A DNA stretch of 64,000 nucleotides from an uncultured Lachnospiraceae bacterium (lineage in GTDB: Bacteria > Bacillota > Clostridia > Lachnospirales > Lachnospiraceae), in the NCBI GenBank assembly GCA_902476645.1, contig CABSEG010000007.1, forward strand, positions 1-64,000. Reading direction: 5' to 3'. Below are positions 9,132 to 17,290 of this stretch, piece by piece; within the stretch, counting starts at the first letter, position 1; the number at the start of each line of letters is the position of its first letter. The notes under the pieces were generated by a model. The model had not been told where the DNA came from, did no database searches, and worked only from the letters and a program-made list of their open reading frames with translations. The position numbers and the translations under genes were made by a program.

Positions 9132-10818
9132 AAGTGCTGCGGAAGCTTTCCAAGAAAAGCGCCAGACTTCCCCAAGGTTTTGGTATGGAACCCTGACGGC
9201 GGTGGCTTTGATCTTAATCTGGATTCTGTTTTGCATTGGCATTTTTGTATGGCAGATGTATCAGATGAAAGATGGGGCGGCACGGGAATTTGAAAATTTC
9301 CATAAAACGCTGCTTCGGGTGGAGAGCCAGTGCAGCGAGCAGGTGAAAGGAATATACAATGAGCCCGGTCTTTTGCAGGACTTTTGGCTTTTTTGGAATA
9401 ACAGTATAGACGGGTATATGGCAAAAAGGCTGGATGTAACCCGACAGGCAGAAGAAGCCAGCTTTCCGGAATATATGAATAAATTTATTACAGAATATCA
9501 GGAGATCTGCCAAAAGATTTTTTTTGTGACCGCCAATGCGGTCTATTCTCTTCAGATGCAGCCCAACGGAGGAGGCGGAGCCTATTCTTACAATGTCTCC
9601 TACAGCCAATATATGGAGGAATGCCAGAGAGGAACCGGGGGATATCCCATTTTTGTGAATGTACAGGATATTGAGGACAGAAAAATCAATGTGGGCAGAA
9701 TGGTGTTTCTCTGTGATTATGAATACCTGCTTGGGAATCTGAAGGAGGCTCCAGGGGATTATATGATCCTGGAAAAAGGCAACATTCAGGAAACCTTTGG
9801 AGAATCCCAAGAGGAGATAGATACGATGAGTTCCTGGATTTACCGGGAATTTTTTGAGTGTAAAGATCATCATAATTACATACAGATGGGCTTTCGGGTT
9901 GGCACGATCGTTAGAAAATGTATGCCCTATGTTCTGATGGGCACATGTTTTATAGGCCTGATCGCATGGTTGATGCAGGGTCAGATCCGGAGAATAAACA
10001 GGAGTAATGAAGAGTTTTTAGACAGGTTTATCCACACCATCCGTCTGGCGAAGGAAGGAACATTCTCCCCGGTGGAACTGGGAGAGCGAAAGGATACCTA
10101 CGCTATGCTGGCCAGTGAAATCAACGAGATGATTGTCAATTTGGATCTGCATATTAAGGAAGAGTATCTTTTGAAAATCAAGCAGCAAGAGACAGAGATG
10201 AAGGCCCTGCTCTATCAGATCAATCCCCATTTCTTGTACAATACCCTGGAAATTATCCGGGCTCAGGCCAGTATGCAGAGGGATGAGGGGGTTGCAGACG
10301 CCCTTTTTGATCTGGGAAGTATGTACCGGCTTTTGGTAAAGCTGGGAAACGTAATTACACTAAAGCAGGAGTTGTCTCTTTTGACCCACTATCTGAATAT
10401 TATGGAAATCGGTCATCAGGACAATTTTTACTATGAAGTGGATGTAGAAGAAGGACTTATGGAGATGGAGACTGTGAAATTCTGGCTTCAGCCTCTGGCG
10501 GAGAATTATTTTGTACACGGGTATGACAGCGCGCGCGAGTGGAATCTTTTCATGGTACAGGGCCGAAAGGAGGCGACGGGGATACGGCTGCGCATCTTTG
10601 ATAACGGGAAAGGAATGGGAGAAGATGCCTTAAAAGAGCTGAACCGGGAATTGAATCAGCAGCAGGAAGCGCCCAAAAGCCACATTGGTCTGAAAAATGT
10701 TTGTATGAGGCTACGTTATTTTTATCGGGAAAAGATCCATATTACGGTGTGCGCAAATGTACCGAGGGGATTTTGCATTGACCTTTTCATACAGGAGGGG
10801 AGTGAAGAAGATGTATAA
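9109..10818 (+). CDS. YesM-type sensor histidine kinase
   Basis: 569 residues. The ATG at 9109 lies inside the end of the binding-protein gene, with a GGAAGG-like site just upstream. TM1 is at about 27-47, an extracellular sensing region of about 220 residues follows, and TM2 is at about 271-290. Next come a HAMP-like segment and the His_kinase domain of the LytS/YesM class, with phosphoacceptor His374 in NPHFLYNTL. The C-terminal HATPase domain shows an N-box-like LAENYFVHGYD and a DNGKGMG G1 box. It should autophosphorylate and donate phosphate to the response regulator encoded just downstream, whose start overlaps this stop by 8 bases. This family usually senses carbohydrates and controls glycan-utilisation genes. 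The neighbouring GH110 gene is a plausible but unproven target. Confidence 0.85.
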   Translation: MKEIQKNRSAAEAFQEKRQTSPRFWYGTLTAVALILIWILFCIGIFVWQMYQMKDGAAREFENFHKTLLRVESQCSEQVKGIYNEPGLLQDFWLFWNNSIDGYMAKRLDVTRQAEEASFPEYMNKFITEYQEICQKIFFVTANAVYSLQMQPNGGGGAYSYNVSYSQYMEECQRGTGGYPIFVNVQDIEDRKINVGRMVFLCDYEYLLGNLKEAPGDYMILEKGNIQETFGESQEEIDTMSSWIYREFFECKDHHNYIQMGFRVGTIVRKCMPYVLMGTCFIGLIAWLMQGQIRRINRSNEEFLDRFIHTIRLAKEGTFSPVELGERKDTYAMLASEINEMIVNLDLHIKEEYLLKIKQQETEMKALLYQINPHFLYNTLEIIRAQASMQRDEGVADALFDLGSMYRLLVKLGNVITLKQELSLLTHYLNIMEIGHQDNFYYEVDVEEGLMEMETVKFWLQPLAENYFVHGYDSAREWNLFMVQGRKEATGIRLRIFDNGKGMGEDALKELNRELNQQQEAPKSHIGLKNVCMRLRYFYREKIHITVCANVPRGFCIDLFIQEGSEEDV

Positions 10819-11569
10819 GTTGTTACTGGTAGACGATGAAAAGCAGATTACCGAGGGGTTAAAGTGCCTTTTAGACTGGAATGAATTTCAGATTACCCAG
10901 ATCAAAACGGCAAACTCCTATGAGGAAGCGCTGGAGATTGGAGCTATATACAAGCCTGATATCGCCATTCTGGATGTGCGGATCCGTAACAAATACGGTT
11001 TTGATTTACACCGGGAATTAAAAGAACAGCAGCCAGAGCTTTGCAGTATTATGATCAGCGGCTATGATGAATTTGAATATGTGCGAAAGGCCATGCGCCA
11101 GGGTGTGGTAGACTATCTGTTAAAGCCCATTGACAGGAGAGAGCTGAAAAAGACACTCGAAAAGCTGATTGTGGAAAGACTGCACGGGGAGCTGAAGCAA
11201 GCTGAGAACGGAGAGTGTTATGATGAGGCCTTGCAGATGAATCTGCACGACTTAAGCAGACTGGTACAAAAGATCATCGCCGTGGTCCATGAGGATTACG
11301 GTAAGAGCCTGAACCTGACGGTTTTGGCAGAGGATATGGAGGTGAGCAGCGGCTATCTGGGAAAGCTTTTTTTGCGGGAGACCAATATGAAGTTTTCACA
11401 GTATTTGATGCAGTATCGCATGAAGATCGCAAAAGAGCTGATTGAGAACACAGATGAAAAGATTTCCTATATTGCCCAGAAGGTGGGATACACCAATATG
11501 AACTACTTTTATACGCATTTTCAGAATTGCTATCAGAAATCCCCCAAGGAGTTTCGGGATGAGAAATAG
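10811..11569 (+). CDS. YesN-type response regulator (REC plus AraC HTH)
   Basis: 252 residues. The start is the ATG at 10811, preceded by GGAGGGGAGTGAAG and overlapping the kinase gene. The receiver domain has the acidic pair Asp8-Asp9, phosphoacceptor Asp55 in ILDVRI, a Ser/Thr switch position (SGYDEF) and Lys105 in LLKP. After a short linker the C-terminal AraC/XylS domain carries two helix-turn-helix units, ending in the family signature IAQKVGYTNMNYFYTHFQN. It is expected to activate transcription of carbohydrate genes when phosphorylated by the upstream kinase. The targets are not visible; no repeated operator was recognised. Confidence 0.9.
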   Translation: MYKLLLVDDEKQITEGLKCLLDWNEFQITQIKTANSYEEALEIGAIYKPDIAILDVRIRNKYGFDLHRELKEQQPELCSIMISGYDEFEYVRKAMRQGVVDYLLKPIDRRELKKTLEKLIVERLHGELKQAENGECYDEALQMNLHDLSRLVQKIIAVVHEDYGKSLNLTVLAEDMEVSSGYLGKLFLRETNMKFSQYLMQYRMKIAKELIENTDEKISYIAQKVGYTNMNYFYTHFQNCYQKSPKEFRDEK

Positions 11570-11578
11570 GAAACGCTT

Positions 11579-11836
11579 CTACTCACATTTCCTGCGGCAT
11601 TCCTCCTCCTTGATCTCTACCAGGACGATATCCGTTCCAATCTGAGTGATACACCTCCAGGGAATCACATATTCTGTATCACGCCCTAAAAAAGAGCAGA
11701 GCTTACCTGGCCCCGGGATGATGATGGCTAGGATATGACCGGTACAAGGATCAAATTCCATATCGCTGACACAGCCGAGGACGGTGCAGGTGCAGACGTT
11801 GATGACTTCTTTTTGACGAAGATCGAAAAAACGCAT
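11579..11836 (-). CDS. YlmC/YmxH-family PRC-barrel protein
   Basis: 85 residues, convergent with the response-regulator gene. The sequence matches the YlmC/YmxH family, small PRC-barrel-like proteins conserved in spore-forming Firmicutes: it starts MRFFDLRQKEVINV, followed by LGCVSDMEFD, then GRDTEYVIPWRCITQIGTDIVLVEI. An AGGAAGG ribosome site lies nine bases upstream on the minus strand. The cellular role of this family is poorly known; an association with sporulation is reported for YmxH-type members. It lies divergently beside nrdR. A few Cys residues near the N-terminus (Cys16, Cys18, Cys22) could bind metal, but this is inference. Confidence 0.8.
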   Translation of the reverse strand: MRFFDLRQKEVINVCTCTVLGCVSDMEFDPCTGHILAIIIPGPGKLCSFLGRDTEYVIPWRCITQIGTDIVLVEIKEEECRRKCE

Positions 11837-11871
11837 GGAGGTTTCCTTCCTGGTTCAGGATTTCTTATCCT

Positions 11872-11900
11872 ATTATATGTAAAAAACCGGGAAAAAGAAC
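11872..11900 (-). promoter_or_regulatory. Promoter for the ylmC-like gene
   Basis: Read on the minus strand there is a perfect TATAAT at 11877-11872, about 36 bases from the start codon. The -35 region (GTTCTT, 17 bases upstream) is poor. Confidence 0.4.
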
Positions 11901-11909
11901 CTGCACCGA

Positions 11910-11938
11910 TTGACAGCAGGCATTTCATTGGCTATACT
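11910..11938 (+). promoter_or_regulatory. Consensus sigma-A promoter of nrdR
   Basis: TTGACA at 11910-11915, a 17-base spacer and TATACT at 11933-11938. A GAGGAGGT ribosome site (11951-11958) and the nrdR ATG at 11966 follow. Confidence 0.8.
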
Positions 11939-11965
11939 CCAAGTAGAGTAGAGGAGGTATGAATC

Positions 11966-12415
11966 ATGAAGTGTCCGTTTTGTAACCAGGATAATACTAG
12001 AGTGGTGGATTCCAGACCTGCGGATGACAATTGCTCCATTCGGCGCAGGCGCTTGTGCGATGAATGCGGAAAGCGATTTACCACCTATGAGAAGGTGGAG
12101 ACCATTCCTTTGATTGTGATCAAAAAGGACAGGACGAGAGAGCAATACGATCGTTCTAAAATTGAGGCGGGCGTTTTAAGGGCTTGTTATAAACGGCCCA
12201 TTCCGGTACAGAAAATTCATGAGATGATTGACCGTGTGGAGACAGCTCTGTTTAACCGGGAGGATCGGGAGATCGAAAGTAAAGTGATCGGTGAGATGGT
12301 CATGGATCAGCTTAAGGATCTGGAGGCAGTGGCCTATGTCCGGTTTGCCTCTGTATACCGGGAATTTAAAGACGTCAACACGTTTATGGATGAACTGAAA
12401 AAAATCCTGAATTAG
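11966..12415 (+). CDS. nrdR: Transcriptional repressor NrdR
   Basis: 149 residues, the usual family length. The N-terminal zinc ribbon has Cys3, Cys6, Cys31 and Cys34, with the signature VVDSRPADDNCSIRRRR between the pairs and CGKRFTTYE after. The remaining two thirds is the ATP-cone domain (LIVIKKDRTREQYDRSKI), which senses ATP/dATP. NrdR represses ribonucleotide reductase operons by binding paired NrdR boxes. It has its own consensus promoter and a terminator directly behind it, so it is a single-gene transcript. No NrdR box pair was recognised in the window. Confidence 0.97.
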   Translation: MKCPFCNQDNTRVVDSRPADDNCSIRRRRLCDECGKRFTTYEKVETIPLIVIKKDRTREQYDRSKIEAGVLRACYKRPIPVQKIHEMIDRVETALFNREDREIESKVIGEMVMDQLKDLEAVAYVRFASVYREFKDVNTFMDELKKILN

Positions 12416-12420
12416 CAGGT

Positions 12421-12449
12421 GCCAGGCTTTTGCTTGGCCTTTTTCTTTT
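12421..12449 (+). terminator. Intrinsic terminator of nrdR
   Basis: GCCAGGC (12421-12427), a TTTT loop and GCTTGGC (12432-12438) form a 7-bp stem with one G-T pair, followed by a T-rich run. Confidence 0.8.
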
Positions 12450-12481
12450 GCCCTTTTTCGACAGAAAATTCCGGGGGATGG

Positions 12482-12511
12482 TTGCATGAGATCAACCGAT
12501 AGTGTTATACT
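12482..12511 (+). promoter_or_regulatory. Promoter of the DUF5717 operon
   Basis: TTGCAT at 12482-12487, an 18-base spacer and TATACT at 12506-12511. The expected RNA start near 12518 leaves too little leader for the ATG at 12528 and favours the TTG start at 12552. Confidence 0.6.
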
Positions 12512-12551
12512 GAAACAATAACAACCAATGAGAGATATGCAGGTGAACAGT

Positions 12552-15500
12552 TTGAAAAGAAGAATCGAACAATTATTAAATGGAATATTTGAATATGAAG
12601 CCCCTGAACTTAAGCTTTCCACGAAACAGATCGACTTAAAAGTGCGAAAAGGGGATCGCTACCGGGGCAGTTTTGAGATAGAGAGTACAACCAGAAAAAA
12701 GGTAAAAGGTTTTCTGTATGCCTCCGGTACCAGGATGGCCTATGGCCCCTCCAGTTTTTCCAGCCTTCAGGAGAAAATTACCTTTGAATTTGATTCCGCG
12801 GGGCTTCAGGAAGGGGATGTATCAGAGGGAGCCTTTACCGTTTGTTCCAATGTGGGAGAGTACCAAATTCCCTATCGGGTGACGATTCTGGCAGGAGGGA
12901 CGAAGGAGGCGAAAGAACAGGCGGAGAATCTGGAGGATTTTGCGGTTTTGGCTAAGGCAGACTTTCAGAAGGCTTATGTAGCTTTTGTATCCCAAGGATT
13001 TCGGAAGATGTTAAGCAGAAAGGAGCGGGATCTTTTACCTCTCTACGACGGCCTGATGAAGTCTTCCTTAAGTTATCGTACTTTGGAAGAATTTTTGATC
13101 GGCGCTGGAAAGAAAGAGCCGGTGAGCATCACTATGGAGCGTACCTGCGATACCTTTTTAAACCTTACCCAGCCCACCAGAGAGTCCGTGGCACTGACAA
13201 AAAGCACCTGGGGATTTTTGCGTCTGGATATCTCCTCAGATGCAGAGTTTCTGAAGGTGGAGCGTCAGGTGGTAACTGCGGATGAATTTATTGGAAGCAC
13301 TTATACCCTGGATTATGTGATTGACACCGAGGCGCTTCACAGGGGACGCAATTACGGCAGGATATTCCTGAAAAGTCCGTTTCATACCTGGGAATATGTG
13401 GTGACGGTATGTCAGGAAGAACGTAAGCCGGGGCTTAGGCTGTTACCCGCACAGCACAGGGAAGTGGGAAGGATTCTGGAGTACTATGTTGACTTTCGGC
13501 TGAAGAGAAAGAATATTCATGAATGGCTAAACTTATCCCAGGAAGCCCTGGATCGGTATCACAAGGCAGGGGGAACAAATCCCATGATGGAACTGTTCCA
13601 GGCTCAGCTTTATTTTGCGGCAGATCGGGCGGATGAGGGGTGCCTTTTATTGAATGAGCTGGATCAGCATAAAGAGAAGCTGGAGGCGCCGGAGGCCTAT
13701 GGATATTATCTGTATCTAACTACCTTCTATAATAAAGACCCCAAATATGTGGACTATGTGGAGGAACAGATGGAGGGTCTGTTGATGCAGCACCAGGATA
13801 ATTGGAAGCTGCAATGGTTTCTTCTTTATCTCAGAGACACCTACAGACAGCACCCGGCCAGAAAGCTGGAAGCGATCCAGAGACAGTATCTCTATGGCTG
13901 TAGCAGCCGTATCATGTATTTGGAGGCTTATTTTGTACTGGAAAAATTTCCGATGCTTTTAAAGCGTTTGGAGGCCTTTGAACTACAGGTACTGGGATTT
14001 ATCTGCAGGCAGGATCTGATGAGCAAAGAAATCTCCATGCAGATTTCAGACCTGGCGGGAAGATACCAGGAATATTCTGATAAGCTGTTTGAGATTTTGA
14101 ACTGCTGCTATGAGAAGTATCCAACGAGGGCCTTGCTTCAGGCCATTTGCAGCATTTTAATTAAAGCTCATAAAACCGGATCGGAATATTTTTCCTGGTA
14201 TGAAAAAGGAGTGGAGGCAGATCTGCGGGTGACCGGACTGTACGAATACTATGTGGAGTCCATGGACGGCAGCTATACAGGCCCTCTTCCCAAGATGATA
14301 CGGATGTATTTTTCCTATCAGAATACACTGAGCTATCAGAAAAAGGCCTGTGTCTACGCCAATGTGATTCGAAACCGGGTGGAAGATCCCAAGACATATC
14401 AGACCTATCGGCCGGCCATTGAAAAATTCATGCTGGATCAATTAAAGGCATGCAGAGTCAATCAGGACTTGGCATTAATCTACCGGACCTTTCTGAATAA
14501 GGGGATGCTCAACCGCAGGCTGGCGGACTGTCTTGTGAAGGTGCTCTTTACCTATGAAATCCAGTGTAAGGTTCCAATGATCCGGCAGGCAGCGGTCTTT
14601 CACAGCGCTTTGAAACAGGAACAGTGCGTGAGCCTGAATGAGGGAAAGGCTAATGTGCAGCTTTATACAGGGGATTATCAGATCCTCCTGATTGACGAAG
14701 AGGAAAACCGCTACGCCAGACCCAAGGATTATGAGCTGGTGCGTCTTTTGGAGGATGAGGAGTTACTTGGATATTGCAGGGAGTTGTCGCCTTCCAGTCC
14801 CGGGATGATCCTGCATGAATGTGGTCAGATCCGGGAGCGTCAGCCTATTAACGCACAGCATATGGAAAGCTTCTGGAATTTGCTTTCTCTGGAGGATGTG
14901 AAGGAAAGCTGTAAAGAACAGGTTAGACAGAGTCTGCTGGATTACTATTATAAAAATCAGGCAGAACCTACTCTTTATGAGTTTTTGCACAGAATCGACT
15001 ATGGACTGTTTATCAAAACGGATAAACGGAAACTGGTGGAGCTTCTGGCAGCGGAAGGAATGTGCAGGGAAGCCTTTGAGCTTTTGAAAATTTACGGGCC
15101 GGAACAGGTGGGAACGATTGCACTGGTTCGCATTTGCAGCAGAACCATACTGGATCGGGAAGATGCCCAGGATGAGATGCTGACAGCTCTATGTCACTGT
15201 TGCTTTGAACAGGGTAAATATGACGAAACGGTGTTGACGTATTTGCTTCACTATTACGATGGCCCTATTGAGCAGATGAAAAAGCTTTGGAGAGTCAGCC
15301 GTCAGTTCGAGCTGGATGCCTACCGGCTGGAGGAGAAGATTCTTTTAATGGTACTGTTTATGCGGACAGGGGCCGAGGACACAGAGGAAATTTTTGATTC
15401 CTACCGCAGGAAGATGGGTAAGAAGAAGTGGTTGGAAGCATATCTGATTTACCGATCCTATGATTATTTTGTAAAAGAAGTATCCGTTAAAAAGCAGGTT

Positions 15501-16100
15501 TTTGACCAGCTGGAGCGATGGTATGAAAGAGGAGAAGCGTTGGAGGAGGTTTGCAAGCTGGCTCTTCTTCGCTATTACGCTTCCCTGGAAAAGAGGGAAG
15601 AAAAACAGGAGGATTGTGTAAGAAAGCTTCTCGAAGAATGTTGCCAGAAGGGTATGTGCTTTTCCTTTTTTCATCGGTTTGGTCCCCATCTGGGGAGAAC
15701 TTATGGCTTTTGGGATAAGAGCTTTGTAGAATACAGGACAAGGCCGGATGCCTCTGTGAGCATTCGCTACCGGATTGAGCAGGAGTCTGGAGAGGTGACG
15801 GCAGAGGGGGCAGAACCCTTAAGAAATCTCTATGAGGGGATTTTTGTCAGGGAAGTGACCCTGTTTCAGGGAGAGATGCTGATCTATCATATCCAGGAAG
15901 AAGTGGATGGGAAAATGGAAGAAAAAACGGAGGAAATTCTCATCTGGGAGGGGAACAGTGAAGGAAAAACCACCAGATATGACCTGATCAACCGTCTGGA
16001 AAAAGCTCTGGAGTGTAAGGATATGGAACAGGCAAAGCAGGTGACTTTGCGATATCTGGAACAGGAAGCGCTGGCGAAAGAACTGTTCCCCATTGTGTAG
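12552..16100 (+). CDS. DUF5717-family protein: Ig-like domains plus long helical repeat region
   Basis: 1182 residues from TTG 12552, which has AGGTGA five bases upstream; the in-frame ATG at 12528 lacks a ribosome site and lies only about ten bases from the likely RNA start. No signal peptide or membrane segment was seen, so the protein is cytoplasmic. Residues about 10-125 and 180-300 look like Ig-like beta-sandwiches. Residues about 310-1050 are almost all helical with TPR-like spacing, and the last 130 residues return to beta structure. From memory it resembles the DUF5717 family, common in Lachnospiraceae and of unknown function. Two further genes follow closely: an Hsp70/actin-fold protein 9 bases downstream and a TPR-like protein. 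A scaffold or co-chaperone role for that ATPase-like partner is inference only. The DUF5717 name itself is recalled, not searched. Confidence 0.7.
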   Translation: MKRRIEQLLNGIFEYEAPELKLSTKQIDLKVRKGDRYRGSFEIESTTRKKVKGFLYASGTRMAYGPSSFSSLQEKITFEFDSAGLQEGDVSEGAFTVCSNVGEYQIPYRVTILAGGTKEAKEQAENLEDFAVLAKADFQKAYVAFVSQGFRKMLSRKERDLLPLYDGLMKSSLSYRTLEEFLIGAGKKEPVSITMERTCDTFLNLTQPTRESVALTKSTWGFLRLDISSDAEFLKVERQVVTADEFIGSTYTLDYVIDTEALHRGRNYGRIFLKSPFHTWEYVVTVCQEERKPGLRLLPAQHREVGRILEYYVDFRLKRKNIHEWLNLSQEALDRYHKAGGTNPMMELFQAQLYFAADRADEGCLLLNELDQHKEKLEAPEAYGYYLYLTTFYNKDPKYVDYVEEQMEGLLMQHQDNWKLQWFLLYLRDTYRQHPARKLEAIQRQYLYGCSSRIMYLEAYFVLEKFPMLLKRLEAFELQVLGFICRQDLMSKEISMQISDLAGRYQEYSDKLFEILNCCYEKYPTRALLQAICSILIKAHKTGSEYFSWYEKGVEADLRVTGLYEYYVESMDGSYTGPLPKMIRMYFSYQNTLSYQKKACVYANVIRNRVEDPKTYQTYRPAIEKFMLDQLKACRVNQDLALIYRTFLNKGMLNRRLADCLVKVLFTYEIQCKVPMIRQAAVFHSALKQEQCVSLNEGKANVQLYTGDYQILLIDEEENRYARPKDYELVRLLEDEELLGYCRELSPSSPGMILHECGQIRERQPINAQHMESFWNLLSLEDVKESCKEQVRQSLLDYYYKNQAEPTLYEFLHRIDYGLFIKTDKRKLVELLAAEGMCREAFELLKIYGPEQVGTIALVRICSRTILDREDAQDEMLTALCHCCFEQGKYDETVLTYLLHYYDGPIEQMKKLWRVSRQFELDAYRLEEKILLMVLFMRTGAEDTEEIFDSYRRKMGKKKWLEAYLIYRSYDYFVKEVSVKKQVFDQLERWYERGEALEEVCKLALLRYYASLEKREEKQEDCVRKLLEECCQKGMCFSFFHRFGPHLGRTYGFWDKSFVEYRTRPDASVSIRYRIEQESGEVTAEGAEPLRNLYEGIFVREVTLFQGEMLIYHIQEEVDGKMEEKTEEILIWEGNSEGKTTRYDLINRLEKALECKDMEQAKQVTLRYLEQEALAKELFPIV

Positions 16101-16109
16101 GAGGCAGAG

Positions 16110-17273
16110 ATGATTAAAGAGATCAATGACATTCTCGTGGGATTTGACCTTTGCAGGGATTATTCCATGATGAGTTTTTACACCAGGAATCACACAGAGC
16201 CCAGGACAGTAAGCAGGGAGCCAGGGGAGAGAAAGTATCAGATCCCAACGCCTAAGGATCTGTTTCCCCTGGTGGAACAAAAGGCAGAGCTGGGGGTGGC
16301 CTTGCTCTCCAGCTTTTTTAAGCAGTGTTTTGAGATGCTTGGCGCAGTGGGCGCCTCCCGTAAGATCAGCATCATGGTTACCATGGATAAGGTGCGGGAG
16401 GGATGGCCGGATGCCATTATCCAGGCTCTTGGCATGTTGGATATTCCGAGAGAACGGGTTTATCTGCAGGAGCATCTGGAAAGTTTCTATTACTATGTGC
16501 TGAATCAGAAAAAAGAACTGTGGAACTATCATGTGGCCATGTTGGAGTATAAGCAAGATCGGGTTACGGGATATGAGATGAGCATAGACAGGAGCACAAA
16601 ACCGGCCTTCGTGTCCGTAGAAAAACGGTTTCGTCTGTACTTTGATGAAAAGTCCAGAAAGGGCAGATCGGACGGAGAGTGGAAAAAACTCAGAGACCGC
16701 CTGTTGCTGGAGCGGGTGCAGGAAATGTTTCAGGACAAGACCTTTTCCAGCGCTTATTTGCTGGGGAAAGAGTTTGAAAAGCCCTGGGCGGAGAAGACCA
16801 TTGCCTTTCTCTGTAAGAGAAGACACGCTTTTCAGGGAGACAATCTGTTTGTGAAAGGGGCTTGTTACGGGGCCATGGAACGGGCAGGTCTTGTTTCTAT
16901 GGGAAATTTCCTGTTCAGAGGGCCGAATATGATTGAACATAATGTGGGGATGGAGATGATGGTGCGGGGGATCGATGCCTATCAGCCCATGATCAGTGCG
17001 GGAATCAGCAGCTATGCGGCTTTTTATGAGTGTGAATTTCTGCTGAACGGGACAAATGAGGTGGTGTTGGAATCCAGGGATTTGGAGGGCGCGGAGGCTA
17101 CCCATACGATTACGCTGACGAATCTCCCCAGAAGACCAGAGAGGGCGACCAGGATTCGGATGCAGCTGACCTTTCCCGAAAAGAACCAGTGTCTTGTGCG
17201 GCTGGATGATCTGGGATTGGGTGATCTGTATCCCTCCTCCGGTAAACAGTGGGAGACCATCATCGAGTTGTAA
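16110..17273 (+). CDS. DUF5716-like protein with degenerate Hsp70/actin ATPase fold
   Basis: 387 residues; ATG 16110 follows TAGGAGG with good spacing. Several segments match, in order, the landmarks of the Hsp70/actin superfamily: ILVGFDLCRDYSM (residues 8-20) at the phosphate-1 hairpin, where Hsp70 has GIDLGTT; ISIMVTMDKVREGWPDAI and a following YLQEHLESFYYY, where Hsp70 has the VP-A motif and the NEPTAAA helix; a strand pair near residue 150 at the phosphate-2 position; AYLLGKEFEKPW (about 215-225); and NLFVKGACYGAM (about 246-257), resembling the adenosine/connect-2 region that ends in DEAVALGAA. The Gly-rich phosphate loops are degenerate, so ATP hydrolysis is doubtful. A beta-rich C-terminal domain of about 120 residues follows, reminiscent of a substrate-binding domain. 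Family name DUF5716 is from memory. Confidence 0.7.
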   Translation: MIKEINDILVGFDLCRDYSMMSFYTRNHTEPRTVSREPGERKYQIPTPKDLFPLVEQKAELGVALLSSFFKQCFEMLGAVGASRKISIMVTMDKVREGWPDAIIQALGMLDIPRERVYLQEHLESFYYYVLNQKKELWNYHVAMLEYKQDRVTGYEMSIDRSTKPAFVSVEKRFRLYFDEKSRKGRSDGEWKKLRDRLLLERVQEMFQDKTFSSAYLLGKEFEKPWAEKTIAFLCKRRHAFQGDNLFVKGACYGAMERAGLVSMGNFLFRGPNMIEHNVGMEMMVRGIDAYQPMISAGISSYAAFYECEFLLNGTNEVVLESRDLEGAEATHTITLTNLPRRPERATRIRMQLTFPEKNQCLVRLDDLGLGDLYPSSGKQWETIIEL

Positions 17274-17290
17274 AAGGAGTGACAGGAAAG

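Noticed and set aside
12528..12551. ATG at 12528 as start of the DUF5717 gene
   Set aside because: There is no ribosome site before it and it lies about ten bases from the predicted RNA start. TTG at 12552 has AGGTGA in front and gives the more natural N-terminus. The choice remains uncertain.
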